Assembly (NCBI RefSeq): GCF_020515695.1
Contig: NZ_JAIWJA010000011.1
Coordinates: forward strand, 1-64,000
Direction: 5' to 3'
Origin: Pseudomonas sp. MWU16-30317
GTDB lineage: Bacteria > Pseudomonadota > Gammaproteobacteria > Pseudomonadales > Pseudomonadaceae
DNA: 64,000 bases
The notes beneath the pieces are model-generated. The model saw only the letters and a list, made by a program, of their open reading frames with translations. It searched no databases and was not told where the DNA came from. This document shows, in pieces, positions 25,558 through 33,791 of this stretch. A program made the translations under genes and the position numbers. The first letter of the stretch is position 1; the number at the start of each line of letters is the position of its first letter.

Positions 25558-25920
25558 CTATTCGGGCTTGTTGTTTTTCGTCGAACTTAGACCGAGCTTG
25601 CGGGTCAGCCATGCCAGACCCGTCACCCGTCTCCCGGGCGATCTTGGTGGGTAGTCCGCGGGGTGCGCCCGGCACCAGATGATCAAGTCCACTATCTGTC
25701 CGATGGTGTTGATGGGCTGCCAGTCTTTCTGGGTAGAGTTCAATTCGAACGTCTTGTCGATCTCCAGCATAAAAACAGTCAAATCATCATCGATGATCTT
25801 GAAGTCACTCACAAAGTTGGACCGCTCACTGACCTCGTCCCGAGGTATGAAACCTATGGTGCTGACGAATACGTCAATCACCGCATTACAGAGGTCATCG
25901 CGTTTGGACTTGCTTTGCAT
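25558..25920 (-). CDS. Acyl-carrier-protein-like DUF1493 protein
   Basis: A 120-aa protein; I choose ATG 25920 (MQSKSKRDDLCNAV) because GAGG stands six bases upstream, although an ATG four codons earlier is possible. The segment AVIDVFVSTIGFIPRDEVSE, NFVSDFKIIDDDLTVFMLEI and NTIGQIVDLIIW resembles the DUF1493 family, which is predicted to have an acyl-carrier-like helical fold. The position of the carrier Asp-Ser-Leu motif reads Asp-Asp-Leu, so it could not carry phosphopantetheine. It overlaps the preceding gene by 26 nt. GC content is below that of neighbouring genes. Family assignment is tentative. Confidence 0.6.
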   Translation of the reverse strand: MQSKSKRDDLCNAVIDVFVSTIGFIPRDEVSERSNFVSDFKIIDDDLTVFMLEIDKTFELNSTQKDWQPINTIGQIVDLIIWCRAHPADYPPRSPGRRVTGLAWLTRKLGLSSTKNNKPE

Positions 25921-26476
25921 TTTCTGCCTCATAGGCGCACAGGCCGATGCTGACTATATCGAATACTGCCAGGCCGGCAGCCACGACAGGAAGGCCGCGG
26001 CCAATGACGCCAAATACCCGGACGGTGCCAAAAGTCGCTTTGGCGGCCCTGGCCAATGTTGGTTGGCGAATAAGGGTTCTTGGGAAAAACTTCCAGCCAA
26101 TGATGCTGGAGAGATTGGTAGTTGCGCTGGAGCCGTTGTGAACCCAGGCACCCACCATGATCTTGGGAATGGGAATACTCGCCGCACCGGCGATAGCGGT
26201 GGCAGTGGTCAGCCCATAGTGCTGTTTGGTACAGGCCCATAAGTGCTCGAACGTCGTATCTGGTATGCCTCCCGGCTTGCTCTTCGCTTTGATTACTTGA
26301 TAGTCATCACAGTTACTTATTATCGTTGGCGGCAGGATGATTGCGCCTTGATGGGACTCCAAGGCAGCGTGGAGGTCGGAGGTGATCTGGACGGAGGTCG
26401 AGAGATTTACTCCATAGCGTTGCAACTCACTGATGCCATTCAATACGGATGTATACAAGCTCTTTTCCGGAAGCAT
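25895..26476 (-). CDS. STM2901-like membrane protein
   Basis: A 193-aa protein with ATG 26476 and a good ribosome site (AAAAGGACATTGA). The first 90 residues are polar. The C-terminal half has hydrophobic segments GLTTATAIAGAASIPIPKIM and VIGRGLPVVAAGLAVFDIVS, with IIGWKFFPRTLIRQPTLARA between them. This hydrophobic-basic-hydrophobic pattern and pairing with a DUF1493 gene recall the STM2901 family of Salmonella and relatives. It is the first gene of a two-gene unit. The remembered similarity is weak, and the function is unknown. A role in competition or immunity is only a guess. Confidence 0.6.
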   Translation of the reverse strand: MLPEKSLYTSVLNGISELQRYGVNLSTSVQITSDLHAALESHQGAIILPPTIISNCDDYQVIKAKSKPGGIPDTTFEHLWACTKQHYGLTTATAIAGAASIPIPKIMVGAWVHNGSSATTNLSSIIGWKFFPRTLIRQPTLARAAKATFGTVRVFGVIGRGLPVVAAGLAVFDIVSIGLCAYEAENAKQVQTR

Positions 26477-26671
26477 TCAATGTCCTTTTAATGCCCGCGC
26501 ACTCACTGCGACAGGCGTCATATTAGCCAGACCTTGATATGGGTGGAAATGAGACCTGTCTGAAAACCGAGGCATGCATCAAGCGCATGCCTGGCATGAC
26601 TATTTTTGAATTGTCACCGCTACAGCGCCCCGGTCCAATGCCGCCATCCTTGCGATCCGAGAGACAGCGAA

Positions 26672-28300
26672 ATGGCAACCTGTGGCGAAGTACTGGTCAA
26701 ACTGCTGGAAGGCTACGGCGTCGAGCACGTGTTCGGCATTCCCGGCGTACATACCATAGAGCTCTACCGTGGGGTGGCGAGCTCCAGCATCACTCACATC
26801 ACGCCGCGCCACGAACAGGGTGCCGGCTTCATGGCGGACGGTTACGCCCGCGCGCGGCAGAAGCCGGGCGTGTGTTTCATCATCACCGGCCCCGGCATGA
26901 CCAACATCGCCACGGCCATGGGACAGGCGTACGCCGACTCGATTCCCATGCTGGTGATTTCCAGCGTGCAGTCACGCCAGCAGTTGGGCGGCGGGCGCGG
27001 CAAGCTGCACGAACTGCCCAACCAGAGCGCGATGATGGCCGGTGTCTCGGCGTTTTCTCATACGCTGATGACGGCCGACGATCTGCCTGCCGTGCTGGCG
27101 CGCGCTTTTGCGGTCTTCGAGGCCGGGCGGCCACGCCCCGTGCACATTGAAATCCCGTTGGACGTTTTGGTGCAGCCCGCCGACCATTTGCTGGCCAGCC
27201 CGCCTGTGCATGTTGCCCGCGCCGGCGCCGCACCGCAGACCGTGACGCTCATGGCGCAGCGCCTGGCCAGTGCCCGACGTCCGTTGATTCTCGCGGGGGG
27301 AGGGGCTCTTGATGCGGCGCCCGCCTTGATCGCTCTGGCGGAGCGGCTGCAGGCGCCCGTCGCCTTGACCATCAATGCCAAAGGCCTGTTGCCCGCCGCG
27401 CATCCGCTGCTGATCGGTTCGACCCAGACGCTGGTGCCGACCCGGGCCTTGGTGGCCGAAGCCGATGTGGTACTGGCGATCGGCACCGAGTTGGCTGAAA
27501 CCGACTACGACACCACCTTTGCTGGCGGTTTCGAGATACCCGGCGCCTTGCTGCGGATCGACATCGATCCAGATCAGTGCGTGCGCAATTACCCGCCGCA
27601 GTTGGCGCTGGTGGCCGATGCCGATAACGCCGCGCGGGCGCTGCTGGCGGCTATCGAGCAAACCACCGCGGGTAATGCTGATGCGCAGTGGGGCGCCGCC
27701 CGTTGTGCCGCCTTGCGCGCAGCGAACGCGGCAAGCTGGGACCACGTCACCGAGGCGCAGACTTCGTTCCTGAACACTGTGCTGAGCGTGCTGCCCGACG
27801 CCACGCTGGTAGGCGATTCGACCCAGCCGGTCTACACCGGCAACCTGACCCTGGACATGGACCACCCGCGGCGCTGGTTCAATGCCTCCACGGGCTACGG
27901 CACTCTGGGCTACGCCTTGCCAGCCTCCATCGGCGCCTGGCTGGGGCGCCGCGATGAGCACAGCCCGGTGGTCTGCCTGATCGGCGACGGCGGCCTGCAG
28001 TTCACCTTCGCGGAACTGGCCAGCGCCGTCGAGGCGCGAGTGCCGGTGGTGGTATTGCTGTGGAATAACCAAGGCTATGAAGAGATCAAGCGCTACATGG
28101 TCAACCGCGCCATCGAACCCATTGGCGTCGACCTGCACACCCCGGACTTTGTCGCCGTGGCCAAGGGCCTGGGTTGCGCTGCCGAGGCTATCTCGACGCC
28201 CGAGCAGTTGCGCAACGCCTTGCGGGCCACCGCGTCGCGCGATGTACCGACGCTGATAGAAATCGACCAGCAGCAATGGATGAGTGCGTGGCAGGAATGA
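26672..28300 (+). CDS. aruI: Thiamine-pyrophosphate 2-oxoacid decarboxylase, probable 5-guanidino-2-oxopentanoate decarboxylase
   Basis: A 542-aa member of the acetolactate-synthase-like ThDP family. The start MATCGEVLVKLLEGYGVEHV at 26672 and the stretch HEQGAGFMADGYARARQKPG (catalytic Glu) closely match AruI of P. aeruginosa as I recall it. There AruI decarboxylates 2-ketoarginine in the arginine transaminase pathway. The ThDP-Mg motif is GDGGLQFTFAELASAVEARV-PVVVLLWNN. The partner transaminase aruH is not next to it. A solute symporter follows, convergently. The alternative is another acetolactate-synthase-like enzyme. Confidence 0.78.
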   Translation: MATCGEVLVKLLEGYGVEHVFGIPGVHTIELYRGVASSSITHITPRHEQGAGFMADGYARARQKPGVCFIITGPGMTNIATAMGQAYADSIPMLVISSVQSRQQLGGGRGKLHELPNQSAMMAGVSAFSHTLMTADDLPAVLARAFAVFEAGRPRPVHIEIPLDVLVQPADHLLASPPVHVARAGAAPQTVTLMAQRLASARRPLILAGGGALDAAPALIALAERLQAPVALTINAKGLLPAAHPLLIGSTQTLVPTRALVAEADVVLAIGTELAETDYDTTFAGGFEIPGALLRIDIDPDQCVRNYPPQLALVADADNAARALLAAIEQTTAGNADAQWGAARCAALRAANAASWDHVTEAQTSFLNTVLSVLPDATLVGDSTQPVYTGNLTLDMDHPRRWFNASTGYGTLGYALPASIGAWLGRRDEHSPVVCLIGDGGLQFTFAELASAVEARVPVVVLLWNNQGYEEIKRYMVNRAIEPIGVDLHTPDFVAVAKGLGCAAEAISTPEQLRNALRATASRDVPTLIEIDQQQWMSAWQE

Positions 28301-28366
28301 GTGCGGACGGGAAATCCCCTTTTATGCAGGTCCCGTTACCTCACCCGATCCTATCAATTCGCGCTG

Positions 28367-29749
28367 TCACCACGCCTTGAGCGTCCCTGCCACTCGACGC
28401 GCAGACAGCAGGCTCACCAGCACAAACGCCACCAGCGCAACGGACAGGCTGTAGTAGATCGGCGTGTTGGCATCCAGGCCATCCTTGAGCATGAACACCA
28501 CCGCAGTGCCGAACCCCAGCGCCATGCTGGCGATCGCCCCTGCTGTGGTCGCGCGCTTCCAGAAAATCGCGCCTATCAGCGGCACCAGCATGCCGCCCAC
28601 CAGCAGGTTGTAAGCCAGGGTCAGCGCGCTGATCACGTCGTTCACCACCAGCGCGATACCCAGCACCACCAGTCCGGTGAGGCAGGTTGCCAGCCGAGTC
28701 AGGCCCAGGCTTGATTGTTTGCCGCCACGCAGCCGGGGCAGCAGGTCTTCGCCAATGGTGGTGGCCGCTGCGAGCAGTCCAGCGCTGGCGGTAGACATCA
28801 TGGCCGCCAATGCCGCGGCAATCACCAGCCCGCGAATGCCATCGGGCAACGATACTTTGACGATGGCGGCGAACGCCGTGTTGACGTTCTGCAGGTCCGG
28901 CAGCAGCACGTGGGCGGCCATGCCGATCAAGGCGCAACCCAAGCCATAAAAAATACAGTAGATGCCCGCCGCAGTGCCGGCGTATTGCGCGACTTTGGCG
29001 GTACGCACCGTGAACACCCGTTGCCAGATATCCTGGCCGATGAGGATGCCGAAGAAGTAGATCAGGAAATAGGTCAGGATCGTGTCCCAGCCAATGGCTG
29101 TCCAACTGAAATTTGAGGCGGGGAGTTTGCTCACCAAGGTGTCCCAGCCGCCCACGCGATAAAGGCAGATCGGCAACAGCACGAACATCAGGCCCACGGT
29201 CTTGATGACAAACTGCACGATGTCTGTGAGGGTCAGCGACCACATGCCGCCAATGGCCGAATACACCACCACGACGCCCCCGCCCAACAGCACCGAGACC
29301 GCGAACGGCAGATCGAACAGGACTTGCATGACCGTGCCGATGGCCAGTATCGAGGTGACGCTGATCATCAACGCATACACCAGCATGATCACCGCGCTTG
29401 CCTGGCGAGCCATCGGGTTGTAGCGCTTCTCCAGCACTTGAGTGACGGTAAAGATACGCAGCTTGAGCAGCGGTTTGGCGAGGAACAGGTTGAGCGCGAT
29501 GATACCCAGGCCCAGGGCGGCGCAGAGCCAGAATCCGGAGATCCCGTGAACATAACCCAGGCGCACCGTACCGACTGTGGAGGCGCCTCCGAGCACCGTA
29601 GCGGCCATGGTGCCCATGTACAGGGAGGGCCCCAGATTACGCCCGGCCACGAGGTAATCCTCATGGGTCTTGGCCTTGCGCATGCCATACCATCCGAGCA
29701 CCAGCATGCCCAGGGCATAGATGACGACGACGAAAATATCCAAGGTCAT
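28367..29749 (-). CDS. Sodium:solute symporter (SSS family)
   Basis: A 460-aa inner-membrane symporter with about thirteen helices, starting MTLDIFVVVIYALGMLVLGW. Family features are HEDYLVAGRNLGPSLYMGTM, GGASTVGTVRLGYVHGISGF, and MMSTASAGLLAAATTIGEDL, the sodium-binding region. The substrate is not identifiable. The neighbour aruI suggests an amino-acid-derived or guanidino compound, but they converge and so are not cotranscribed. The start codon is preceded by a weak site (GGAGACACTTC). Confidence 0.85.
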   Translation of the reverse strand: MTLDIFVVVIYALGMLVLGWYGMRKAKTHEDYLVAGRNLGPSLYMGTMAATVLGGASTVGTVRLGYVHGISGFWLCAALGLGIIALNLFLAKPLLKLRIFTVTQVLEKRYNPMARQASAVIMLVYALMISVTSILAIGTVMQVLFDLPFAVSVLLGGGVVVVYSAIGGMWSLTLTDIVQFVIKTVGLMFVLLPICLYRVGGWDTLVSKLPASNFSWTAIGWDTILTYFLIYFFGILIGQDIWQRVFTVRTAKVAQYAGTAAGIYCIFYGLGCALIGMAAHVLLPDLQNVNTAFAAIVKVSLPDGIRGLVIAAALAAMMSTASAGLLAAATTIGEDLLPRLRGGKQSSLGLTRLATCLTGLVVLGIALVVNDVISALTLAYNLLVGGMLVPLIGAIFWKRATTAGAIASMALGFGTAVVFMLKDGLDANTPIYYSLSVALVAFVLVSLLSARRVAGTLKAW

Positions 29750-29885
29750 GAAGTGTCTCCAATCGTTGTTTTTATAGTGGGGGACACTTCGGCCGACGCA
29801 TACAGGGCAGTGATCGGCTCCAGGGAAGTGACCCGGGTCGATTCTGCAAAAGGTGAGGGGTGGGGCAAATAGCGTGGTTCAAATA

Positions 29886-29925
29886 ATCAGTTCAGAGAAT
29901 GCTGAACTGATGGGGGCGTTTTTTT
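29886..29925 (+). terminator. Terminator-like hairpin without an obvious gene
   Basis: A perfect 9-bp inverted repeat, ATCAGTTCA at 29886-29894 and TGAACTGAT at 29903-29911, is followed by GGGGGCG and seven T. It has the orientation and form of an intrinsic terminator on the plus strand, but no rightward gene ends here. It may end a small RNA starting after 29750 or stop antisense transcription. Confidence 0.5.
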
Positions 29926-29936
29926 GGAGGGGTCTG

Positions 29937-29977
29937 CCTTCGAGCCGGCCTTAGGGTCGCGGCCCCTGCCATTGGCC
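29937..29977. repeat. Solo arm of the large palindromic element found at 41964
   Basis: The stretch CTTCGAGCCGGCCTTAGGGT followed by CGCGGCCCCTGCCATTGGCC repeats the left arm of the 41964-42179 element with very few differences over about 40 bases. The opposite arm is absent here. Confidence 0.75.
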
Positions 29978-30014
29978 ACACCCAATCTCAATTCCAACAA
30001 CTACAGAAACGCAA

Positions 30015-30036
30015 AAGCCTCCGATAAAGGAGGCTT
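30015..30036 (-). terminator. Terminator after ychF
   Basis: A perfect stem AAGCCTCC / GGAGGCTT with a six-base loop lies 44 nt beyond the ychF stop. On the minus strand it is followed by a weak T tract (TTTTGCGTTT). Confidence 0.7.
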
Positions 30037-30079
30037 GCGCAGGTCACCCGGCAACCCGGAGCTACAGTCCGTTTGAACG

Positions 30080-31180
30080 TTAGACGTTAAAACGGAAGTG
30101 CATCACATCACCATCCTTGATGACATATTCCTTGCCTTCCAGGCGCCACTTGCCCGCTTCCTTGGTACCTGCTTCACCCTTGTATTGAATGAAATCGTTA
30201 TAGGCGATCACTTCAGCGCGGATAAAACCTTTCTCGAAGTCGGTGTGGATCACGCCAGCGCCTTGAGGGGCCGTGGCGCCGATCTTCACGGTCCAGGCGC
30301 GGACTTCTTCGACGCCGGCAGTGAAGTAGGTCTGCAGGTTCAGCAGCTCGTAACCCGCGCGAATTACGCGGTTCAGGCCAGGCTCTTCCAGACCCAGGGC
30401 CTCGAGAAACATGTCCTTTTCTTCGCCGTCATCGAGCTCGGCGATTTCGGCTTCGATCTTGTTACAGACCGGCACCACGATCGCGCCTTCTTCTTCGGCG
30501 ATGGCGCGAACCACGTCAAGCAGCGGGTTGTTCTCGAAGCCGTCTTCAGCGACGTTGGCGATGTACATCACCGGCTTGGTGGTCAGCAGGTGGAAGCCGC
30601 GGATTACCGCTTTTTCGTCGGTGCTCATCTTCTTCATCAGGCTTCGCGCAGGCTTGCCTTCAGTGAAGTGCGCGATCAGTTGCTCAAGCAGGCCTTTCTG
30701 CTGGACGGCATCCTTGTCGCCACCCTTGGCGTTGCGGGCGACCTTCTGCAGTTGCTTCTCGCAGCTGTCGAGGTCGGCGAAGATCAGCTCGAGGTCGATG
30801 ATCTCGATGTCGCGCTTGGGGTCGACGCTGTTGGACACGTGGATCACGTTGTCGTCTTCGAAGCAGCGCACCACGTGGGCGATGGCGTCGGTCTCGCGGA
30901 TGTTGGCGAGGAACTTGTTGCCCAGGCCTTCACCCTTGGAGGCACCTGCCACGAGGCCGGCGATATCGACGAACTCCATGGTGGTCGGCAGGATGCGCTT
31001 GGGCTTGACGATGGCGGCCAGGGCCTCCAGGCGCGGATCAGGCATCGGCACGATGCCGCTGTTCGGCTCGATGGTGCAGAAGGGGAAGTTCTCTGCCGCG
31101 ATACCGGATTTGGTCAAGGCGTTGAACAGAGTGGATTTGCCGACGTTGGGCAGGCCGACGATGCCGCAGTTGAATCCCAT
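30080..31180 (-). CDS. ychF: Redox-regulated ATPase YchF (OBG-family)
   Basis: A 366-aa ribosome-associated P-loop protein that prefers ATP to GTP. The P-loop is GLPNVGKSTLFNALTKSGIA near the N-terminus, switch/G3 FVDIAGLVAGASKGEGLGN, followed by a helical domain. The C-terminal TGS domain runs from LQTYFTAGVEEVRAWTVKIG to the end. Length matches E. coli YchF (363). It lies downstream of pth with a 21-nt gap and in the same direction, the standard pth-ychF pair. Confidence 0.97.
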   Translation of the reverse strand: MGFNCGIVGLPNVGKSTLFNALTKSGIAAENFPFCTIEPNSGIVPMPDPRLEALAAIVKPKRILPTTMEFVDIAGLVAGASKGEGLGNKFLANIRETDAIAHVVRCFEDDNVIHVSNSVDPKRDIEIIDLELIFADLDSCEKQLQKVARNAKGGDKDAVQQKGLLEQLIAHFTEGKPARSLMKKMSTDEKAVIRGFHLLTTKPVMYIANVAEDGFENNPLLDVVRAIAEEEGAIVVPVCNKIEAEIAELDDGEEKDMFLEALGLEEPGLNRVIRAGYELLNLQTYFTAGVEEVRAWTVKIGATAPQGAGVIHTDFEKGFIRAEVIAYNDFIQYKGEAGTKEAGKWRLEGKEYVIKDGDVMHFRFNV

Positions 31181-31201
31181 GGTGCTTCCCTCTTCGAAGA
31201 G

Positions 31202-31786
31202 TCAGGCCTTTTGGCTGTGCAGGGTTTTCATCGCGCGATTCCACTCGCCGGCGAAGATGTCCGGCAGCACGCCGAGGGCAAAATCGATACTGGTGTCCAG
31301 CAGCTCCTGCTCGGCGCGCGGAGCGCGGCCCAGCACGAAATTGGACACCTGACTGGCAACGCCCGGGTGGCCGATGCCAAGCCGCAGACGATGAAAACCG
31401 TTGTTGTTGCCGAGCTGCGCGATGATGTCGCGCAGACCGTTATGACCGCCATGGCCGCCGCCCACCTTGAGCTTGGCGACGCCGGGAGGCAGGTCGAGTT
31501 CGTCGTGCGCCACCAGGATCGCCTCGGGAGGGATCCTGAAGAAACCCGCCAATGCTGCTACGGCCTGGCCGCTGCGATTCATGTAAGTGGTCGGGACAAG
31601 CAGACGAACGTCTTGGCCCTGATGGCTGAAACGCGCCGTCAGGCCGAAATACTTGCGATCGGGCACCAGCTGTACGTTGTACTTCTGGGCGATGCGCTCA
31701 ACGAAAAAAGCCCCTGCGTTATGCCGGGTCTGTTCGTATTCGGGGCCGGGGTTACCCAGGCCAACGATCAGTTGTATGGCAGTCAC
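31202..31786 (-). CDS. pth: Peptidyl-tRNA hydrolase
   Basis: A 194-aa esterase that releases peptides from stalled peptidyl-tRNAs. The catalytic His is in YEQTRHNAGAFFVERIA, next to the family start IVGLGNPGPEY. The loop HDELDLPPGVAKLKVGGGHG-GHNGLRDI is also typical. It sits between rplY and ychF, as in other gammaproteobacteria. The gap of 160 nt from rplY may contain its own promoter. Confidence 0.97.
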   Translation of the reverse strand: MTAIQLIVGLGNPGPEYEQTRHNAGAFFVERIAQKYNVQLVPDRKYFGLTARFSHQGQDVRLLVPTTYMNRSGQAVAALAGFFRIPPEAILVAHDELDLPPGVAKLKVGGGHGGHNGLRDIIAQLGNNNGFHRLRLGIGHPGVASQVSNFVLGRAPRAEQELLDTSIDFALGVLPDIFAGEWNRAMKTLHSQKA

Positions 31787-31946
31787 GACAGGGGCTTTTC
31801 CTTTGGAGAGGTCAGTAACATCACGAAAACCGCACGTGGACGAAAAGGCGCATTTTACAACGTAATCCGCGTTATTTCGTCCGTTCGTTCGCGGGATATT
31901 TTCCTCGCGATGTTACCGGCCCAACTCCGACGTGCGGAGTAATGAA

Positions 31947-32552
31947 TTACTCGGCAGCGCCTTCTTCAGCTTCGTCTTCAGCAACGATGCGTGGGGCGTG
32001 GACGTTGGCAACAGCCAGGTCCTTGCCGTGTGCCAGTGCAACGAACTCGACACCTTTAGGCGCTTTGAGGTCCGACAGGTGAACGATGGTGCCGATTTCA
32101 GCGGCAGCCAGGTCGACTTCGATGAACTCAGGCAGATCTTTCGGCAGGCAGGTCACTTCCAGCTCGGTCTCGGTGTGCGAGATCTCGCCGCCTTTCTTGA
32201 CTGCTGCTTCCTGGTTCAGGAAGTGCAGAGGAACAATGGCGGTCAGCTTCTGGCCGGCAACGACGCGGACGAAGTCAGCGTGCAGCACGTGGCCTTTGGC
32301 TGGGTGACGTTGCAGCGCCTTGATCACGACGTTCTGCTTGGTGCCACCAACGTTCAGCTCGATGATGTGGCTGTAAGCCGCTTCGTTTTCGAGCAGTTTT
32401 GCTACTTCCTTGGCCAGCATGCTGATGGACTCAGGGGCTTTGTCGCCACCGTAGACCACTGCTGGAACCAGGGCGGCGAGGCGACGCAGGCGGCGGCTCG
32501 CACCTTTCCCCAGGTCGGAACGCGCTTCTGCATTCAGGGTAAAATCGTTCAT
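31947..32552 (-). CDS. rplY: 50S ribosomal protein L25 (general stress protein Ctc form)
   Basis: A 201-aa protein that binds 5S rRNA. It is the long Ctc/TL5 form: an N-terminal L25 domain (MNDFTLNAEARSDLGKGASR...) plus a C-terminal beta domain with LPEFIEVDLAAAEIGTIVHL, ending in an acidic tail EAEEGAAE. The start is ATG 32552 with GGAGATTCAC upstream. The 8-residue extension in the longer frame is not conserved. A strong hairpin separates it from prs. Confidence 0.96.
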   Translation of the reverse strand: MNDFTLNAEARSDLGKGASRRLRRLAALVPAVVYGGDKAPESISMLAKEVAKLLENEAAYSHIIELNVGGTKQNVVIKALQRHPAKGHVLHADFVRVVAGQKLTAIVPLHFLNQEAAVKKGGEISHTETELEVTCLPKDLPEFIEVDLAAAEIGTIVHLSDLKAPKGVEFVALAHGKDLAVANVHAPRIVAEDEAEEGAAE

Positions 32553-32615
32553 GTGAATCTCCAAAATAACCACATTCGCCCTGCGCTTGCGACCGGCGCT
32601 AAAGGCGATATGGGC

Positions 32616-32658
32616 AAAAAAGCCCCGCCCGGACGGGATTCGTCTGGGCGGGGCGCTT
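32616..32658 (-). terminator. Terminator or attenuator between prs and rplY
   Basis: On the minus strand a 14-bp GC-rich stem (GCCCCGCCCAGACG with CGTCCGGGCGGGGC) is followed by six T. It lies after the prs stop and about 60 nt before the rplY start, so rplY expression may depend on read-through or on its own promoter. Confidence 0.8.
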
Positions 32659-32691
32659 TACGTCAGCTCGATGTAGAGGAGGGCAGGGCCC

Positions 32692-33633
32692 TCAGCGGAA
32701 CATCGCGCTGATCGATTCTTCATTGCTGATGCGGCGGACCGCCTCAGCGACGACCGGGCCGATATCCAGTTGACGAATACGGGCACAGGCTTGTGCGGCG
32801 GCGGACAGCGGGATGGTGTTGGTCACCACCAGCTCGTCCAGCACGGAATTCTCGATGTTCTCGATTGCCCGACCCGACAGTACCGGGTGGGTGCAATAGG
32901 CGAACACCTTGGCTGCGCCATGCTCTTTCAGGGCCTTGGCCGCGTGGCACAGGGTGCCTGCGGTATCGACCATGTCGTCGACCAGAATACAGGTACGCCC
33001 TTCGACGTCGCCGATGATATGCATCACTTCGGAGTGATTGGCTTTTTCACGGCGCTTGTCGATGATCCCGAGATCGACGCCCAGCGACTTGGCCACGGCA
33101 CGTGCACGCACGACGCCGCCAATATCAGGCGATACGATCATCAGGTTTTCGAAGCGTTGATCTTCGATGTCGTCGACCAGTACGGGCGAGCCGTAGATGT
33201 TATCGACAGGAATATCGAAGAAGCCCTGGATCTGATCCGCATGCAGATCGACCGTGAGAACACGATCGATACCCACCACAGTCAGCATGTCGGCGACGAC
33301 CTTGGCGCTTATTGCCACACGGGCAGAGCGCGGACGGCGATCCTGACGAGCGTAACCGAAGTACGGGATAACAGCGGTGATTCGGGAAGCCGAGGAGCGG
33401 CGGAAGGCGTCAGCCATCACTACCAGTTCCATCAGGTTATCGTTGGTTGGCGCGCAAGTCGGCTGAATAATGAAGACGTCTTTACCGCGGACGTTTTCAT
33501 TGATCTCGGTACTGATTTCACCGTCGGAGAATTTTCCGACAGAGACGTCACCGAGAGGGATATGCAGCTGACGTACGACACGCCGAGCCAGATCGGGGTT
33601 AGCGTTCCCCGTAAAGACCATCATCTTGGACAC
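32692..33633 (-). CDS. prs: Ribose-phosphate pyrophosphokinase
   Basis: A 313-aa enzyme making PRPP from ribose-5-phosphate and ATP, feeding nucleotide, His and Trp synthesis, including upp and hpt found later in this window. The start is a GTG at 33633 (VSKMMVFTGNANPDL), where family similarity begins. The longer frame would read through the tRNA gene. Signatures include YARQDRRPRSARVAISAKVV and the PRPP motif CILVDDMVDTAGTLCHAA. It is preceded by tRNA-Gln and ispE on the same strand. Confidence 0.97.
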   Translation of the reverse strand: MSKMMVFTGNANPDLARRVVRQLHIPLGDVSVGKFSDGEISTEINENVRGKDVFIIQPTCAPTNDNLMELVVMADAFRRSSASRITAVIPYFGYARQDRRPRSARVAISAKVVADMLTVVGIDRVLTVDLHADQIQGFFDIPVDNIYGSPVLVDDIEDQRFENLMIVSPDIGGVVRARAVAKSLGVDLGIIDKRREKANHSEVMHIIGDVEGRTCILVDDMVDTAGTLCHAAKALKEHGAAKVFAYCTHPVLSGRAIENIENSVLDELVVTNTIPLSAAAQACARIRQLDIGPVVAEAVRRISNEESISAMFR

Positions 33634-33680
33634 GCGCAGTACCTGCCGGCTGAGGGTATACCTGGATGAGTATAGGAATA

Positions 33681-33755
33681 TGGCAGGGGCGGCTGGATTC
33701 GAACCAACGCATGGCAGGATCAAAACCTGCTGCCTTACCGCTTGGCGACGCCCCT
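33681..33755 (-). tRNA. tRNA-Gln, anticodon TTG
   Basis: On the minus strand AGGGGCG pairs with CGCCCCT. The D arm is GCCAAGCGGTAAGGC, the anticodon loop is TTTTGAT with TTG, the T arm contains GGTTCGAATCC, and the CCA is encoded. The 75-nt length matches. It lies between ispE and prs, a conserved position in pseudomonads, and is probably processed from their common transcript. Confidence 0.96.
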
Positions 33756-33791
33756 GTAGCTGAATCAATTCGAGTGCCGAGCACCCGGTTC

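Noticed and set aside
30098..31942. 614-codon open frame opposite ychF and pth
   Set aside because: Spans two real, well-recognised genes and the gap between them. No protein family features.
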